DNA from: Patellaria atrata CBS 101060
Taxonomy: Eukaryota > Ascomycota > Dothideomycetes > Patellariales > Patellariaceae
Reading direction: 5' to 3'
NCBI GenBank assembly: GCA_010093705.1
Contig: MU006089.1
Location: 1,723,561 to 1,787,560 of the forward strand
Length of the DNA: 64,000 bases
Made by a program: the position numbers and the translations under genes. Numbering within the stretch: position 1 is the stretch's first letter; the number at the start of each line of letters is the position of its first letter. This document shows positions 32,717-44,117 of this stretch, in pieces. The notes below the pieces were generated by a model. It searched no databases. It was not told the origin of the DNA and worked only from the letters and a program-made list of their open reading frames with translations.

Positions 32717-33169
32717 ATGTCAAATAATCCAAAAGACAATAATATTCAATCAATTGATCCTGACGATGAACCAGATGACTGGTATGAAACGTGCAACACA
32801 GCAATGCCGCCCACTCCGACTAATTGTCTACAGGGACAAGAGAATATTTAGTACAGGTTGTTCAGGTACTTGGAAATAGAAAAATTTAAGGGACCTTGCT
32901 GAATGAACAAAGTCGAAAACGCAAAGATGACGGACTGCTACTACGAGAAGAGAGACTGGAGAGCTTGTAAGAAGGAGGTGAGTTGAAGAAGTCCGCCCGA
33001 ATCCCAAGGCAATGCGATGTAAAGAGTAGTAGCTACACCCAGCCACTTTGAGACCTTCCAACAATCTTAAGTATAGCTTAACTGACAATGATTGTACTAG
33101 ATGGAGGCCTTCAAGCAATGTTGGAAGAGGCAGGGGAATGATCAGAGAACCTCCACGAAGGATGTTTGA
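32717..33169 (+). CDS. COA4: Cytochrome c oxidase assembly factor Coa4 (twin CX9C)
   Basis: A 76-residue protein hidden in four exons: 32717..32781, 32834..32865, 32913..32977 and 33101..33169; introns are 52, 47 and 123 bp, the last with ACTGAC before the acceptor. It starts MSNNPKDNNIQSIDPDDEPD. Splice 1 builds DDWDKRIFSTGC and splice 2 VENAKMTDCYYEKRDWRAC; the last exon gives MEAFKQCWKRQGNDQRTSTK. Four Cys are spaced exactly nine residues apart (C-x9-C-x9-C-x9-C), the coiled-coil-helix layout of Coa4/Cmc3. Such proteins are imported and oxidised by Mia40 in the intermembrane space and aid complex IV assembly. Three splices each restoring family motifs make the model strong. Confidence 0.9.
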
Positions 33170-33450
33170 TATTTACAAAAGGAAGCTGTATTGGGAAATA
33201 TGGATCTCAACTCAGCCAACCTGAACCTATTCAACTGCAAAACTCATATTTCTCGTTTACTACGAGAATAATAATTCATCTTCATAGATATCAACAAGCT
33301 TCGAAAATGTAATAATGTCAATATCAACTCTTGATAGCTTCTGATTGGCTCCCTTGCCCCTCTCAAACCGCAGCATCAGAAAAAAGTTCAAGACGCGACC
33401 CTTCTGCTCTAAACTTCCCATCCCCTAGGTATCAATACCACCACTCTACT

Positions 33451-34429
33451 ATGACTTTCTCCTGCGCCCAAAAAGCGTCACGGAGCCTCCAATCATGCTA
33501 CCGGACACAATATTCCTCCAACCTCATACGATATAACAGTAGTTCTTACGCTACCTTCTCATCAACCACCAGACCTCAACAAACACCCTCCAAACCCGCC
33601 TCCAGCACGACCACTCCAACATCTTCCATGCCATCCACGCCATCCACGCCATCTACATCCTCTACAACCTCGACAACACGTCCCGCAAAACCCCCTCCCC
33701 CACCCACCTCCTCACCCCCCAAACCCATCCCCGACCCAGAAACCCGCTCCCTGACCTCCGGCCTCGACGACGAACCCCTCATCCTCCGCGAAGACGAAAA
33801 GCAAGTCGACTGGTCACGCTCCTTCCACGGGCTCTCCTCCTCGCCCTTCTCAGCCGAACAAGCCGCGATCCTGCTCGAGCCCGTCGACCCCGAAGACATC
33901 GAGATCAAGCCGGACGGGATAATCTACCTGCCGGAGATAAAGTACCGGCGGATACTGACGCGGGCGTTCGGGCCGGGGGGTTGGGGCCTGGCGCCGCGGG
34001 GCGAGACGATCGTGACGAGCAAGAGCGTGACAAGGGAGTATGGGTTGGTTGTTGGGGGACGGTGAGTTGTGATCCACATCCCTACTTCTACCTTGTTGCA
34101 ATATGGGTGGGAAATACTGATTTGTGATGGTTAGGCTCGTTTCGATCGCGAGGGGTGAACAGCAATATTTTGATCCCGAGGGCATCCCGACTGCTACCGA
34201 GGGCTGCAAGTCGAATGCGCTGATGCGCTGTTGTAAGGATCTGGGTATCGCGTCTGAGTTGTGGGATCCGCGGTATATCCGGAAGTATATGACAAAATAT
34301 GCCAAGGAGACTTTTGTGGAGCATGTGGTTACGAAGAAGAGGCGGAAGCATATCATGAGGAAGGATGATGTGATTAAGTATCCGTTTAAGGAGGTTAAGA
34401 TGGGAGGGACGAGTGGTGCGTTCAATTAG
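33451..34429 (+). CDS. MGM101: Mitochondrial genome maintenance protein Mgm101
   Basis: Exons 33451..34061 and 34135..34429 (73-bp phase-2 intron) give 301 residues. The N-terminus ([20 protein letters not shown]) is basic and Ser-rich, a likely transit peptide. A Ser/Thr/Pro low-complexity stretch follows (residues about 45-95). The conserved core starts [20 protein letters not shown] and includes [48 protein letters not shown], then [20 protein letters not shown] and [10 protein letters not shown]. Mgm101 is a Rad52-like single-strand annealing protein of mitochondrial nucleoids, required for mtDNA recombination and retention. Both core and length fit the family. Confidence 0.95.
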
Positions 34430-34723
34430 GAACATGGAATCAGGGTTCAATACAGAAAAGCATGGATCGAAGACGCCATATTAGGTTTGGGTGATTGTAA
34501 AATATTGTAAATGACTTTCCTATTCGGTCATATGCTCGGCATCAGCTACAGAAAATTGTATAGTACATAGATAGGGCTTGCGCCTCTAACCCCTTGATGT
34601 CTAACTTTAAGATAGATAAGGTATTTGATCATATACAGCCCATCCATAGCCCGCACGTCTTATAGGGCTCTTAAACGCCGTCTTTGTTACTCATGATCCT
34701 GTACCGTAAAATCATAACCATCA

Positions 34724-35921
34724 TTAATATGCAAGATCATTGTTATTAGGTGCTCCACGATTAATGTCCTCAGAAGAAGGGCTACGAGGATAGGGTGGCC
34801 TCTTCACAGTCCTTGCCCCTGAATTTTGACCTGCGTTCCAATTCCACGGCATCCAACCAGCTTGACCATCTTTATTGGGAATTGGAACGGTCAATGGAGG
34901 AGTAGGCCGTCTTTCACCTACTTCGGATGGATCGATAGTATCGAATTCCAACTCACTACGACTCTTTGCTAGGCCGGATGATCTCATGTCTCCAGATACA
35001 TCTCTGCTTCCTCTGCTTTCTCTCGTCCGCTCGTAGTACCCATCATCTGATGCCAAATTGTACGCTTCTCGGTCGTACGCTTGCAAAAGGGTACGCAGAC
35101 GTTCCCGAGTATTTGATACGTAGTTTAACCTCTCATCATTGTCACGGATATTGTCCGGGATAAGAGTATTGCTCCTATTAAGGCCTCCTACTTGTGGCTC
35201 ACGTGTGCTAGCTGGCCCGGCTGCAGCAGATGCCACAACTTGGCTAAGTAAGCTGTAGATATCGCTTGCGGCACCCACACTTCCTGCACGTGCAGACGGT
35301 ATGCTGAATCGTGACATCAATGACTGAGCATAGGTGGTTTGACGGTTGAGAGGTGGTGAGGGCCGACTGGGTGGCAATCCTAACGCATTGACTTTCACCC
35401 ATTCGATAGCTTTGTGCATATATGACAGTCCAGCAGCTTTCGCCTTTTCGTGTGCGTCACCGATAAATTCATCAATTTCTTTTTCGTGGTGTTCGAGAAA
35501 TGGGTGGACGTATGCTTGGTAGAGGTATGGAGCGCCTTGACTGCCTGGCATGACAAGATACATGTAGACGAAAAGTCGAAGCCATGAGTAGAATGGTAGC
35601 CAGTCGATTATGAAGCCGAGGTTATACTCAAAAAGGTGTGCTAAGCTGAATATAACCCAATACATGAGCCATGGTGTCAATTCAGCCGGGTCCCCGTGCT
35701 CGAGAGCCTTATAAGATGCGAAGACGGGAAAGAGGATAGAAATGACAGAACTATAACATTGTTAGCACATCCTAGATATATAAAGCATTCTAAGCGTGAT
35801 TATGCCGAATTAATCTTTGCTATGCTCGGAGGGGAAGAAGATATGGCGCCTTTTCGTAGCGGGGCAGGCATGAAGCTTTGTTGAAGACGTACGTAATTAG
35901 GTCTGCGATGAAGCCGAACAT
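34724..35921 (-). CDS. TB2/DP1/HVA22 (REEP-like) membrane-shaping protein
   Basis: Exon 1 (35921..35893) encodes MFGFIADLIT. A 142-bp phase-2 intron follows, then exon 2 (35750..34724); total 351 residues. The HVA22 domain runs through SVISILFPVFASYKAL, LTPWLMYWVIFSLAHLFEYN, then WLPFYSWLRLFVYMYLVMPG and the helix YVHPFLEHHEKEIDEFI. The C-terminal 200 residues are Ser, Arg and Pro rich and probably disordered. Yop1/REEP proteins form hairpins that curve tubular ER. With 351 residues this is the long fungal paralogue rather than Yop1 itself (about 180). It is divergent from TANGO2. Confidence 0.9.
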
Positions 35922-36680
35922 GGTGTGTATCTAGGTGAGCGTAATAGTAGAAATATCTGATAGTAAGGGATTGGTTCCGTCTCCAGTTTGAGGGTGTCCG
36001 CGGCCAGATAGGGAGGAGACAAACTCTGAGAGGGGCTTGAGGCACGAAGTATCTGGTTGAAGCTCAGGCGCTTTCGGTGAAGTGAAGCGCGAGTCAGGGC
36101 AAGATCAGTCAGCTACAGACCCCGGCCCGTGATATCATCTATTTGGTGTTGACCTGGACGAAAAGATCCTGTGCATTCAGGGACCAAGATCGTTCTGAAT
36201 TCGATTCTGCTTCATGATGAGGGAGACAGGGGAAGCAGAGAGAAGAAAACAGTTTGTTCTATCTTAGAGAGCAATCATGGCTTCTGTTTGTCTCCACAGC
36301 GGCCGTTCTTCCCGACACCCCCTAGAACTAACAGAACTGTCGGGGAAACATATATCCTAACATCATTTCGACTCGTATTTGTATGACCATCTGTGAGTGC
36401 ACCAGGAAGGTGAATATCATCGTCATCAATTTCTTGATAACTGGTCTCTTGTGTTTGCTCATCCATACCGTCAGTTGCCGAACGCGAACTCATTTATGCT
36501 CACTCTCGGCATACCGTACAGGTATCTTTCAACGGTGTGGCAGCAGACCAAAAAAAAAGTTGTGCAACTCTTGATAAAGCACATACCTGCCCAGAGGACT
36601 GGTTTGACAACGATTTACTGCCTATCAGTTCAAACTTATTGGACATCTGATTAAGGGGTACGGAGGGCACTGGGATAAGC
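35922..36680. other. Divergent intergenic region
   Basis: Spacer of 759 bp between the HVA22 and TANGO2 starts. Includes an A9 tract near 36550. No exon seen. Confidence 0.5.
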
Positions 36681-37680
36681 ATGTGTATCGCCATTGTGAC
36701 CACTGCTCATCCCCAGTTTCCATTTATACTGCTCAGTAACCGCGACGTAAGCTCTCCTCACAAGAAAGAAGATCGCCTATACCAACGGATTGCAGGAGTT
36801 TCTTGGCCGGCCTACTGCGCCTGCAGGCTGGTGGCAGACGCCAAATGAACATGTCCTTGGGGGTCGTGATCTTCGACGTCCAGAGCAGGGTACTTGGCTT
36901 GGAATCAATCGTGATGGTCGGTTTGCTGTTCTTACAAATTATCGGGAAGAAGGGCAAGTGATATACGGGGTTAAAAGCAGAGGGGGCATTATCAAAGACT
37001 TCCTCACAACTCCTCTTAGTTCTGAAGAGACGACAGAAGAATATGCACGTCAATTGTTCGATGGCGAAGGCGTCAATGCAGTAGGCGGCTTCAACCTTCT
37101 ATTTGGCAAAATTCAGGATATTGTTCTACGAACTAATAAGGGACTTGCAATTGTCTCTAATCGTACAGCAGATATCCACAGTGTGAGCTGGATCGCTTCT
37201 CAACCAGGTGAAACCCACGCAATGAGCAACTCTTGGTATGGCGACAACAGTTGGCCAAAGATTGTACACGGCGAGCGTCTTACAAAGGAAGCCATCAGTG
37301 AAAGCGTCGAGAAGGAAGAAGACAAGGATACTTTAATCGAACGATTGTTCGTGGTTCTTCATACCGACACACTTCCCCGTCCGAAACCTGGAGAGACCTT
37401 GGAGATTTATCTTCGTCAACTGCAAAATAGCATCTTTATTCCGACCATAGGTGGACCTGAGTTGGACGGCACACCAGCTGATGCGGTAGCGGCAGCTAAG
37501 GATCACAAAGCTGTCGAAGTTGATGGTGGTCTTTATGGTACGCATCAGCAGTCTATCATTCTTGTCGACCAGAAAGGAATGGTTACGTATGTCGAAAGGA
37601 CTTTGGCTCGCACTGGTGACAATCCAAACCATGAGAAGGATACGGAAAAGAAGTATGAGTTCCGAATTGAAGGGTGGTAG
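36681..37680 (+). CDS. TANGO2-type NRDE protein
   Basis: Exon 1 (36681..36746) and exon 2 (36796..37680), a 49-bp phase-0 intron, give 316 residues. It begins MCIAIVTTAHPQFPFILLSN and the family-defining NRDE motif is split by the intron (NRD/E, then FLGRPTAPAGWW). Further hallmarks are GTWLGINRDGRFAVLTNYRE, GGFNLLFG and the late YGTHQQSIILVD. Cys2 is kept; NRDE proteins are Ntn-like folds with a Cys right after the initiator. TANGO2 has been linked to Golgi/ER organisation, acyl-CoA metabolism and, in recent work, heme handling. No membrane span; probably cytosolic or mitochondrial. Confidence 0.93.
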
Positions 37681-38281
37681 AGACGGATTCGCTTATGCAT
37701 CAGGAAAAGCTCAGAGGTTGGTGATATCGGGCTCCGAAGTTATGAATTCTAAGCTAACTTTGTAATAAGTAGGAGATTGGTTCGTGCTTCGCTAGGTCGA
37801 AGAATCACGTTCACGAGTGAAAGGTTATTACTCTCTCACCTGGTCCATATCGATCTCAGCCGTCTTGCTGTTAATGCATTGCTAGAGCAACACTCCATAG
37901 GAATTTTATGTCCCTATCCAAATTCCATGGTTCGAAGTTGCTCAGTGTTAGTCAAGGCTCCTCCATCGGCATCTGGCGCGGGCTCATGTGACTATAGCAG
38001 CTCACCGCATTCACTCATCTCCCTTGAATGAGCGTTCTTTCCAAATGGACAACAGACTGTGAGATTTGCTTGGAACTAGACTCCTTCAACAAGCCCGCTT
38101 AGCATCACCTACAAACAAATGTCCCACAACAGCCTTTCGAAATTTTTTTCTTCCAAAACATCTCTCTCTCGCTCAGCTTTCTTCATCACCCATTGCACTG
38201 AGCCATCACGCCTCTCTACCAGTCGCCATACATCAATTCCAAACCATCAGATCTCTCTCGTTACGCTTGAGCTTTGTTAGT
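37681..38281. other. Intergenic
   Basis: No exon seen. The frame feeding into the next gene is open for 72 codons before its ATG (Ser, Leu, Pro rich), so a leader or an N-terminal extension starting at a non-ATG codon is conceivable but unsupported. Confidence 0.45.
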
Positions 38282-39183
38282 ATGTCTCACGTAGTCGATC
38301 TGGAGCTCAAGGGCACCGATTTCACAGACATGAGCGGCCGGGAGCCAAAATACCCAATGTCCCCTACGTCCGTACGCAGGCTTATCAATATCTCGCGTGC
38401 ATACCTTGGTCTTCCTGTGCGCCCTGATACTCCACCACCACCAGTGGTTGAAAAGGTAATGTCTCCTCATAAAGTTCTGTACAGTATCAAACTAATTCAT
38501 ACCAGCCCTCTGAAGCATCGACGGTCAGGATACCAAGTTCTGTGCCAGACTTTCCAGTTCGGGGCCTTAACGATTGCCCCGTAAATTGGGGTCTTTCAGA
38601 CTTTCCCTGCCCGTTCTGCGTTGCAGACGCAGATGCTGTCCTGGGCTCTCCCGCGCCTGCTCCGGCGGCGCTAACGGGTGGGGAAAGTTCCCATACAGCA
38701 AGCCCGGCCGTACAATTATTTCCGCTCGCGGAAAGCAGCGAAACGGCACCGCCCCCCGCAGCCCAGTATCCCGCTCCCGGCCTCCTCCACGCCGGTTCTC
38801 CCGCTGGTACGGCAGCAACACATACCGTACAGAACACTCCTGGACAGAACGCCCAGTCAGCTCCCGTACCGCTGTACGCCGCTGTACATCCGGAGCACGG
38901 CTTTCTCGGCACCTTCGCTCCGTGGATGCCGCCTGTGCCGGGATATCAAGGGCAGACATTCTACTATCCGGTCCTGTACGGACAGCAGTTCGTAAAACCT
39001 GCTCCCGGAGCGCCTTCGGCGGCTCCAGTCGAGCCTGTACCGACTGGCCGCGGTTCGGCTTCCTGGTGGGTCTCGAGGATGCAGGAGAGGAGGGGTGTGG
39101 GCCCTCGTGGTGGCCGTGAGGACGGTGGTGCTGCTGGGGCTCCTGGTGTGGGTTCTCGGGCTGGGAGGAGGAATTTGGTTTAA
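38282..39183 (+). CDS. Hypothetical Pro/Ala-rich protein
   Basis: Exon 1 (38282..38455) and exon 2 (38506..39183) join across a 50-bp phase-0 intron (GTAATG donor, ACTAAT then CCAG) to give 283 residues. Exon 1 looks coding: MSHVVDLELKGTDFTDMSGR, then YPMSPTSVRRLINISRAYLG. Exon 2 starts PSEASTVRIPSSVPDFPVRG and has a possible zinc pair (LSDFPCPFC), then becomes Pro, Ala and Gly rich with YQGQTFYYPVLYGQQFVKP. The GC-rich exon 2 is also open in two other frames, so the C-terminal half is less sure. I recognise no family. A Leu-rich unspliced leader precedes the ATG. Confidence 0.55.
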
Positions 39184-39931
39184 GGGCCTTAGGTTGTGGT
39201 GTTGCGGGAGTTGTGTGGAGTTTCCCTTGGTGTGGCTTCCTTTGTATGTTTGTGTACGGGCTTTTGTCCCGTGGGAGGAGTTCTTGTCGGTGGCTTTCTG
39301 ATTTCAAAAATGGTGTTTTGCGATGGGACTTTCTGGGGTGGATTTCTGCTTCTCGGTTGCGAGGTAGTATGATTTCTTATTCTGTATCACGTATAGTTTG
39401 TATTACTATGATTAGTGCCTGATTCTTCTTAATATTACGAAAAGTACATGCATAACTATTGAGTCCGTTCTTATACAGTACAACCAAGTGATACCGTATC
39501 TACATCACTACTAATTCGGTCACTGTAATCCCCCTCAATCAAAGTGGAAGTGTACATCTCACATTCAAAGCACGGTAGCTAATCTTCAGTGTTGTGTTAT
39601 TTTCTATGGTCTACCATAGTACTCTCGACATTATCCCATTCCAGATTCCTGGAAAGACCCCATTTCAAAAGGGTCGTAGCAATTTGTACCTACCTTTTGA
39701 TGAATCCATTAAAATGCACAAGATGCCGCCCAAGAAAAGATGCTGAACTCCACGCTTGAAAACCATGATCAGTACCCCACCCCATGAGATAACCCTGTAC
39801 AATCTGTAGGCAATCCATACAAAATTATAAGCAGAATAGAGAGAAGCATGTACGAATTGTAGGCTCCCCGTACTAAAGTATAAAGGAAAATATTAGTTGT
39901 CGATACCGCAGGAGAGGTACCGTACGTCCAT
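39184..39931. other. Intergenic, AT-rich with CTGTAC words
   Basis: Convergent 3' region of the orphan gene and TFIIB. Words such as ATACAGTACAA, CCTGTACAATCTGTAGG and ACCGTAC recur between 39470 and 39925. No exon seen. Confidence 0.5.
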
Positions 39932-41079
39932 CTAGGCTGGGGGAAGTTTGCTCATGTCAGCACCCTTCTCCTTCAACCAGACCGGATCCAGAAGGTTGTT
40001 CTTCTCCGCGTATAAGTACTTATACGCTGTACGGATCGTACCATCACTGACGCCAGCAATGGCAGCGATATCCTTAGGGGTCTTCGGTTCACCTTTGAGA
40101 TGCGACACCATGTAGATGCATGAAGCCGCGATAGACAAAGGCGAGCGTCCAGCAAGTGAACCCGCATCCTTCATTTTATCGGCCACATTCTCCGCCATCT
40201 GCGAGGTGGATTTGCTAAGGCCGAGCTGGTTGCAGAAGCGGCGACAGAGTTCAGAAGGCCTAGTGTTTTCGGATGGTGCGTAGTTGGTTTCTGTAGCAAC
40301 GAGCCCTTCAAATACCGTGTTAATATTGAATAGAAATAGGAAAATATAAAACGGGAAGTGCTGCAAGTCTTACCTCCTTGCAGTGAAAGATCCTTCTGGC
40401 TCGTCAGGAACTTCTCCAAAGTCTTGAACGTGCGACCGAGCTCTTTCTTGGGAACTTTCGTGAGCTGTTGAATCTCGCGGAAGGATCGAGGTACGTTGTT
40501 CTGTCGACAGGCGATGAAGAGGCAAGCGCCGATGAGAGCATCTTGCGATTTGCCGCGGAACGCTTTAGAGTCATCCGCTTTCATGAAGATATGCTTCGCG
40601 GTGTCCGACACGATATGAGCAAGGTGGATGGCATCACAGTATGAGCTGATCTGCTTGTAGGCCGCTGTCAAATGTGCCTTACTCTTGTCGTGGGTTACTT
40701 TGTTCTGAGCGCGATGGAGCTCACGGCCTCTCGCATTTCCACCGTCGAATGCAATAGAGGTTTGAAGTTGCGAACCATGCTGGAACGGATCCGATGCGTC
40801 TCCAACACGGGACGGATCGTCACCGCCCTGATCGTCGTTTGAGAATGTACGCCATTCAGAGCGGGTATCAACGATACGATTTGAGAGCACTAATCCGCAC
40901 GAAGCGCAGACTACATCTCCTGAGGCAAACTCTTCCACAAGGTCCGGAGGACTTTCTCTACAATCTGGACATATAAGGTGTATGTTCAGATTCTCTTGCC
41001 ACTCCTGTTCCACAGGTGCAACAACTTCGGTGATCACTTCACCGGGGGATAGTACGCGACCGTTTTGTACAGCCGTCAT
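39932..41079 (-). CDS. SUA7: Transcription initiation factor TFIIB
   Basis: Exon 1 (41079..40374) and exon 2 (40305..39932), a 68-bp phase-1 intron, give 359 residues. The zinc ribbon is ICPDCRESPPDLVEEFASGD then VVCASCGLVLSNRIVD. The B-reader/linker SEWRTFSNDDQGGDDPSRVG is textbook. Two cyclin folds follow: FRGKSQDALIGACLFIACRQ, NNVPRSFREI, and in exon 2 GRSPLSIAASCIYMVSHLKG and GVSDGTIRTAYKYLYAEKN. TFIIB positions RNA polymerase II at the start site; single copy and essential in fungi. Length is close to yeast Sua7 (345). All motifs look intact. Confidence 0.96.
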
Positions 41080-41744
41080 GGCGAAAAGAGGTTTCCTGAA
41101 TCTTTCACTCGCTCGTTTCTTGACTCCTTTGGATGATTTCTTGAGATGATGTTTCTGGACAAGGCAACGAATGAAGAGTGGTGAGTGCAGGTTGCCGGTT
41201 GAAGGTTAACGAGTGGGGAAAAGGTTCGATGAGATGAAAGTGAACGGTGGACGGTATAAGGTTAGGTGTATAGCAGAGTAAAGAGTGTATTATAGATATG
41301 CTGCAAATATGAAGGGAGAGAATGCTGCCAGGCCGACTGAGAACCAGTGAAGGCTTCCACAAGAATCCGCGCGGCGGAATCTCACAGAGATCTGTCGTTG
41401 AAAGTCGTCTCGAACTGTGACTCGCTCAAATCTGAAGCCAGTGAGTATGAATCCAGTCGTTAAAAAGGTTTTTGACGATTTTCAAGTTCGGTAGCAAGAT
41501 AGTTGGTGGTATGAGAAGTGGATGGAGTAGAACAAAGGTAGTTGTGAGTAGAAAATCCTACTTTGCTTGCGGTCAGGCGCCAAGACATGAGAGTCAGAAA
41601 TTGAATGCCGAAAATGCTCCGACGAATCGATTTGTCACGTGATAGCTTCCTTCGACTTGACCAGGGCTGAGGGACGTTTTCCTCCTCACCATGGACATTT
41701 GAAGCTTCATCCAATCACACAATTGAAGACATCAAGCATCAAAT
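41080..41744. promoter_or_regulatory. Divergent spacer, TFIIB / ATP synthase subunit h
   Basis: 665 bp between two divergent housekeeping genes. The TFIIB leader side is pyrimidine-rich on its coding strand (about 41105-41360). CACGTG-like GTCACGTGATAG lies at 41635-41646, about 100 bp before the plus-strand start. No further exon seen. Confidence 0.45.
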
Positions 41745-42234
41745 ATGCTTGCGCAATCGATCAAGGCTTCGGTTTGTATATCAGAAACAAATCTTTCCTG
41801 TATCAATTGCTAACTGAACTTCTCCAGCGCCAACCTCTCGCCCGTATCGTCCGGCAGCATGCTTTCACCACACGACGGACTTTTATCACCGCAACTGCTG
41901 TTCGTCAAGGTGGGAAGCTCTGAAGTTGGACCCTTTTACATCTAGTTGACCTGTATGACCAGCCGATATTGTGCAAGACCTGTATCTCCGCGAATTGAAG
42001 GCCTATAAGCTTCCTCAAGTCAAACCCTCAGATGCCGAAGGCAGCGTCCAGAAATTCTCATCCCCAAAGCCTCCGAAATCACCGGAAGAGACAGACCTTG
42101 CGAATGATCTGAAAGCATACGAGACACAACAGGTTGAGGTTGAGGGACAGTCGAGCGATGGCGAAGCTACAGCTACTTCCGACGATTGGTTTGAGGACGA
42201 CGACTTCGATGAGGTGACATCAAAGGCTCATTAG
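41745..42234 (+). CDS. ATP14: Mitochondrial ATP synthase subunit h
   Basis: Three exons, 41745..41771, 41828..41909 and 41963..42234 (introns 56 and 53 bp), give 126 residues. The presequence is MLAQSIKASRQPLARIVRQH then AFTTRRTFITATAVRQ, basic and Ser/Thr-rich. The mature part starts ADIVQDLYLRELKAYKLPQV, the conserved subunit h opening. It continues KPSDAEGSVQKFSSPKPPKS with an acidic end (DDWFEDDDFDEV). Subunit h sits on the peripheral stalk of F1Fo ATP synthase; fungal copies are acidic and 90-125 residues. The three-exon model restores both transit peptide and core. Confidence 0.9.
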
Positions 42235-44117
42235 ATGTATTAAGGAATGATGTGTACAAATAGACCCTTGATGCAATAGCGATATAACTGTTTCCTTGTT
42301 CCATAACGTCCGCGCGTATACCTGGTGTACCCCAAGCGTCCATGCTCTGGCCATTTCTAGCTGGGAAGACTGTTCATGAGCTGAAAGATATGGGCTCTAG
42401 AATTCACATTTCTTCAAATCTGCCAGAAACTAGGAATCACGCCGCATAATTTTAGTTTCTATGGAACAAGATATGCGAGTTACTGATTACGAGTTTCGAC
42501 TAAATCATACCTCCATACTAACACCTTGAAGCATATTTCGTCCAGTGATAATGCTATTCCAGGTAGTAGAAGTTATACATAGTTCCACGGACATTATATC
42601 TCAAGACATGCCGATCGGGCTACATGCTTAAGTTAATCACAAGAATACGTTCCTATATGGTAGTGGGAGCATCAAAACGGACGACAGTACAGAAGAAAGG
42701 TAAATTGAATGCAAGGGCTATAGAATCTTCCGCACTTGACTAAGTACCGGATATAAAGAGCTCCACGCGGGATAATGACCTCCTTCACGTCCCAAATGTC
42801 TGGCTTGGTCAGGTTATGGAGGAACGTACTTTTGATCTGCAGTAAAAAGCTAAGTTACTTCTATTTGTTATACGACATCATCGATATGCTCCTACAATAC
42901 CTTAAAACAACGCGAGCATTTTGTACAGCGAAGTGGCCAGAGTTACCGGGCCAAGTCGCGTGCATTACATAGTAGACGCCGTTAGATTGCGTATCCGAGT
43001 TGTACAGTGTGCGGGAGGAAGAGTAGGATCGGAACGGCGATAGGAATATGTCTTAGGTTAAAGAGGCAAAAGGAAGTATGCCTTATAGTTGCAAGGATAT
43101 GCATGACCAAGCAACCGAGTTGCCAACTCTCAGTGAGACGGGTTGTGATGGTGTGCTGTCTGAATGTCTTTGCAAGTTCGCCGAGAAGACACAACCTGGC
43201 AACCTATCCCGGCCAAATTGGAGGGTTTTCCTTGCGATTTGCGATGGTTTTCGATCGGTGGATATAACAATCGGCGCGACAGATAATAACTAGATTTCCC
43301 ATACCTGTTTATCCGCCTATAAAGTAGAACAGTGGTAGTAGAACATTTCAAGTGAAGTAGTGAATACTGTAGGATACCGTACAAAACATAAAACGGTCGG
43401 AAGCGGCTATACGTTAGTAGCGATTCGTGCAATTACGGTGTTGCAGCTGTAGAAAGATAAGCGCAGGAAAGTCCCGTTACCGAATCGGGATTGCAGGCGA
43501 GGTCACCCTTAAGTTTTTCAGAGAGGATCTTCGAAACCTCTAGCTATCCCTGCTATTATTAGAGTGAGCGGCGAATTCAACAAGCCTCCTGTGCCTCCCC
43601 CGTCTGTCATCGTAGGCCACTTGCTGATACCACACTACCCCGTACACGATACAAAAAGTCCTAGGCGTTTCCTCCGCAAAATGTCATAACCCTCACATCC
43701 CAGAACCCGCCTAGGACGGCTATCAAGCGACCGTTATCACCAGTTCGCCGAATCCATCCTTAAAGCAGTTCACTTGGCTCCTGAAACCTATTGCTCTGTA
43801 TATTCGTAGCAGTACAGTAATCCCAAGTCGCAGGTCAAGTCGACCTCGCTGCCAGTCGTTACCTCGTCCTTGTCACCGACGCCCGTTCACAACCACCATT
43901 AGCTGTCACGCTCAGTGGATCCTCCTATGACCCCGAGAGACCTCCTTTAAGACGTACTATCATACAGAATCTCTGTACATGATCCTCGACGAATCCAGAC
44001 GACATCCATAACCACGTTCGCGATTCTAGTAGACCTAGGGCAGCAATGAACTGTAGACATTAAACCAAACGAACGTCTGCGACGAAAAGCTATAGGGGAC
44101 ATAAATCTTTATTCGCA
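42235..44117. other. Intergenic, no gene recognised
   Basis: 1.9 kb without a supported exon. CTGTAC/GTACAG-type words recur (42683, 43003-43012, 43368-43385, 43813-43820). Small frames around 43000-43430 overlap on both strands and have no protein character. The last 400 bp are probably leader and promoter of the DUF1765 gene. Confidence 0.5.

Noticed and set aside
38567-39307. 246-codon minus-strand frame opposite the orphan gene
   Set aside because: Composition (Arg, Gln, Pro, Gly) mirrors GC-rich sequence on the other strand; no start context or splice partners.
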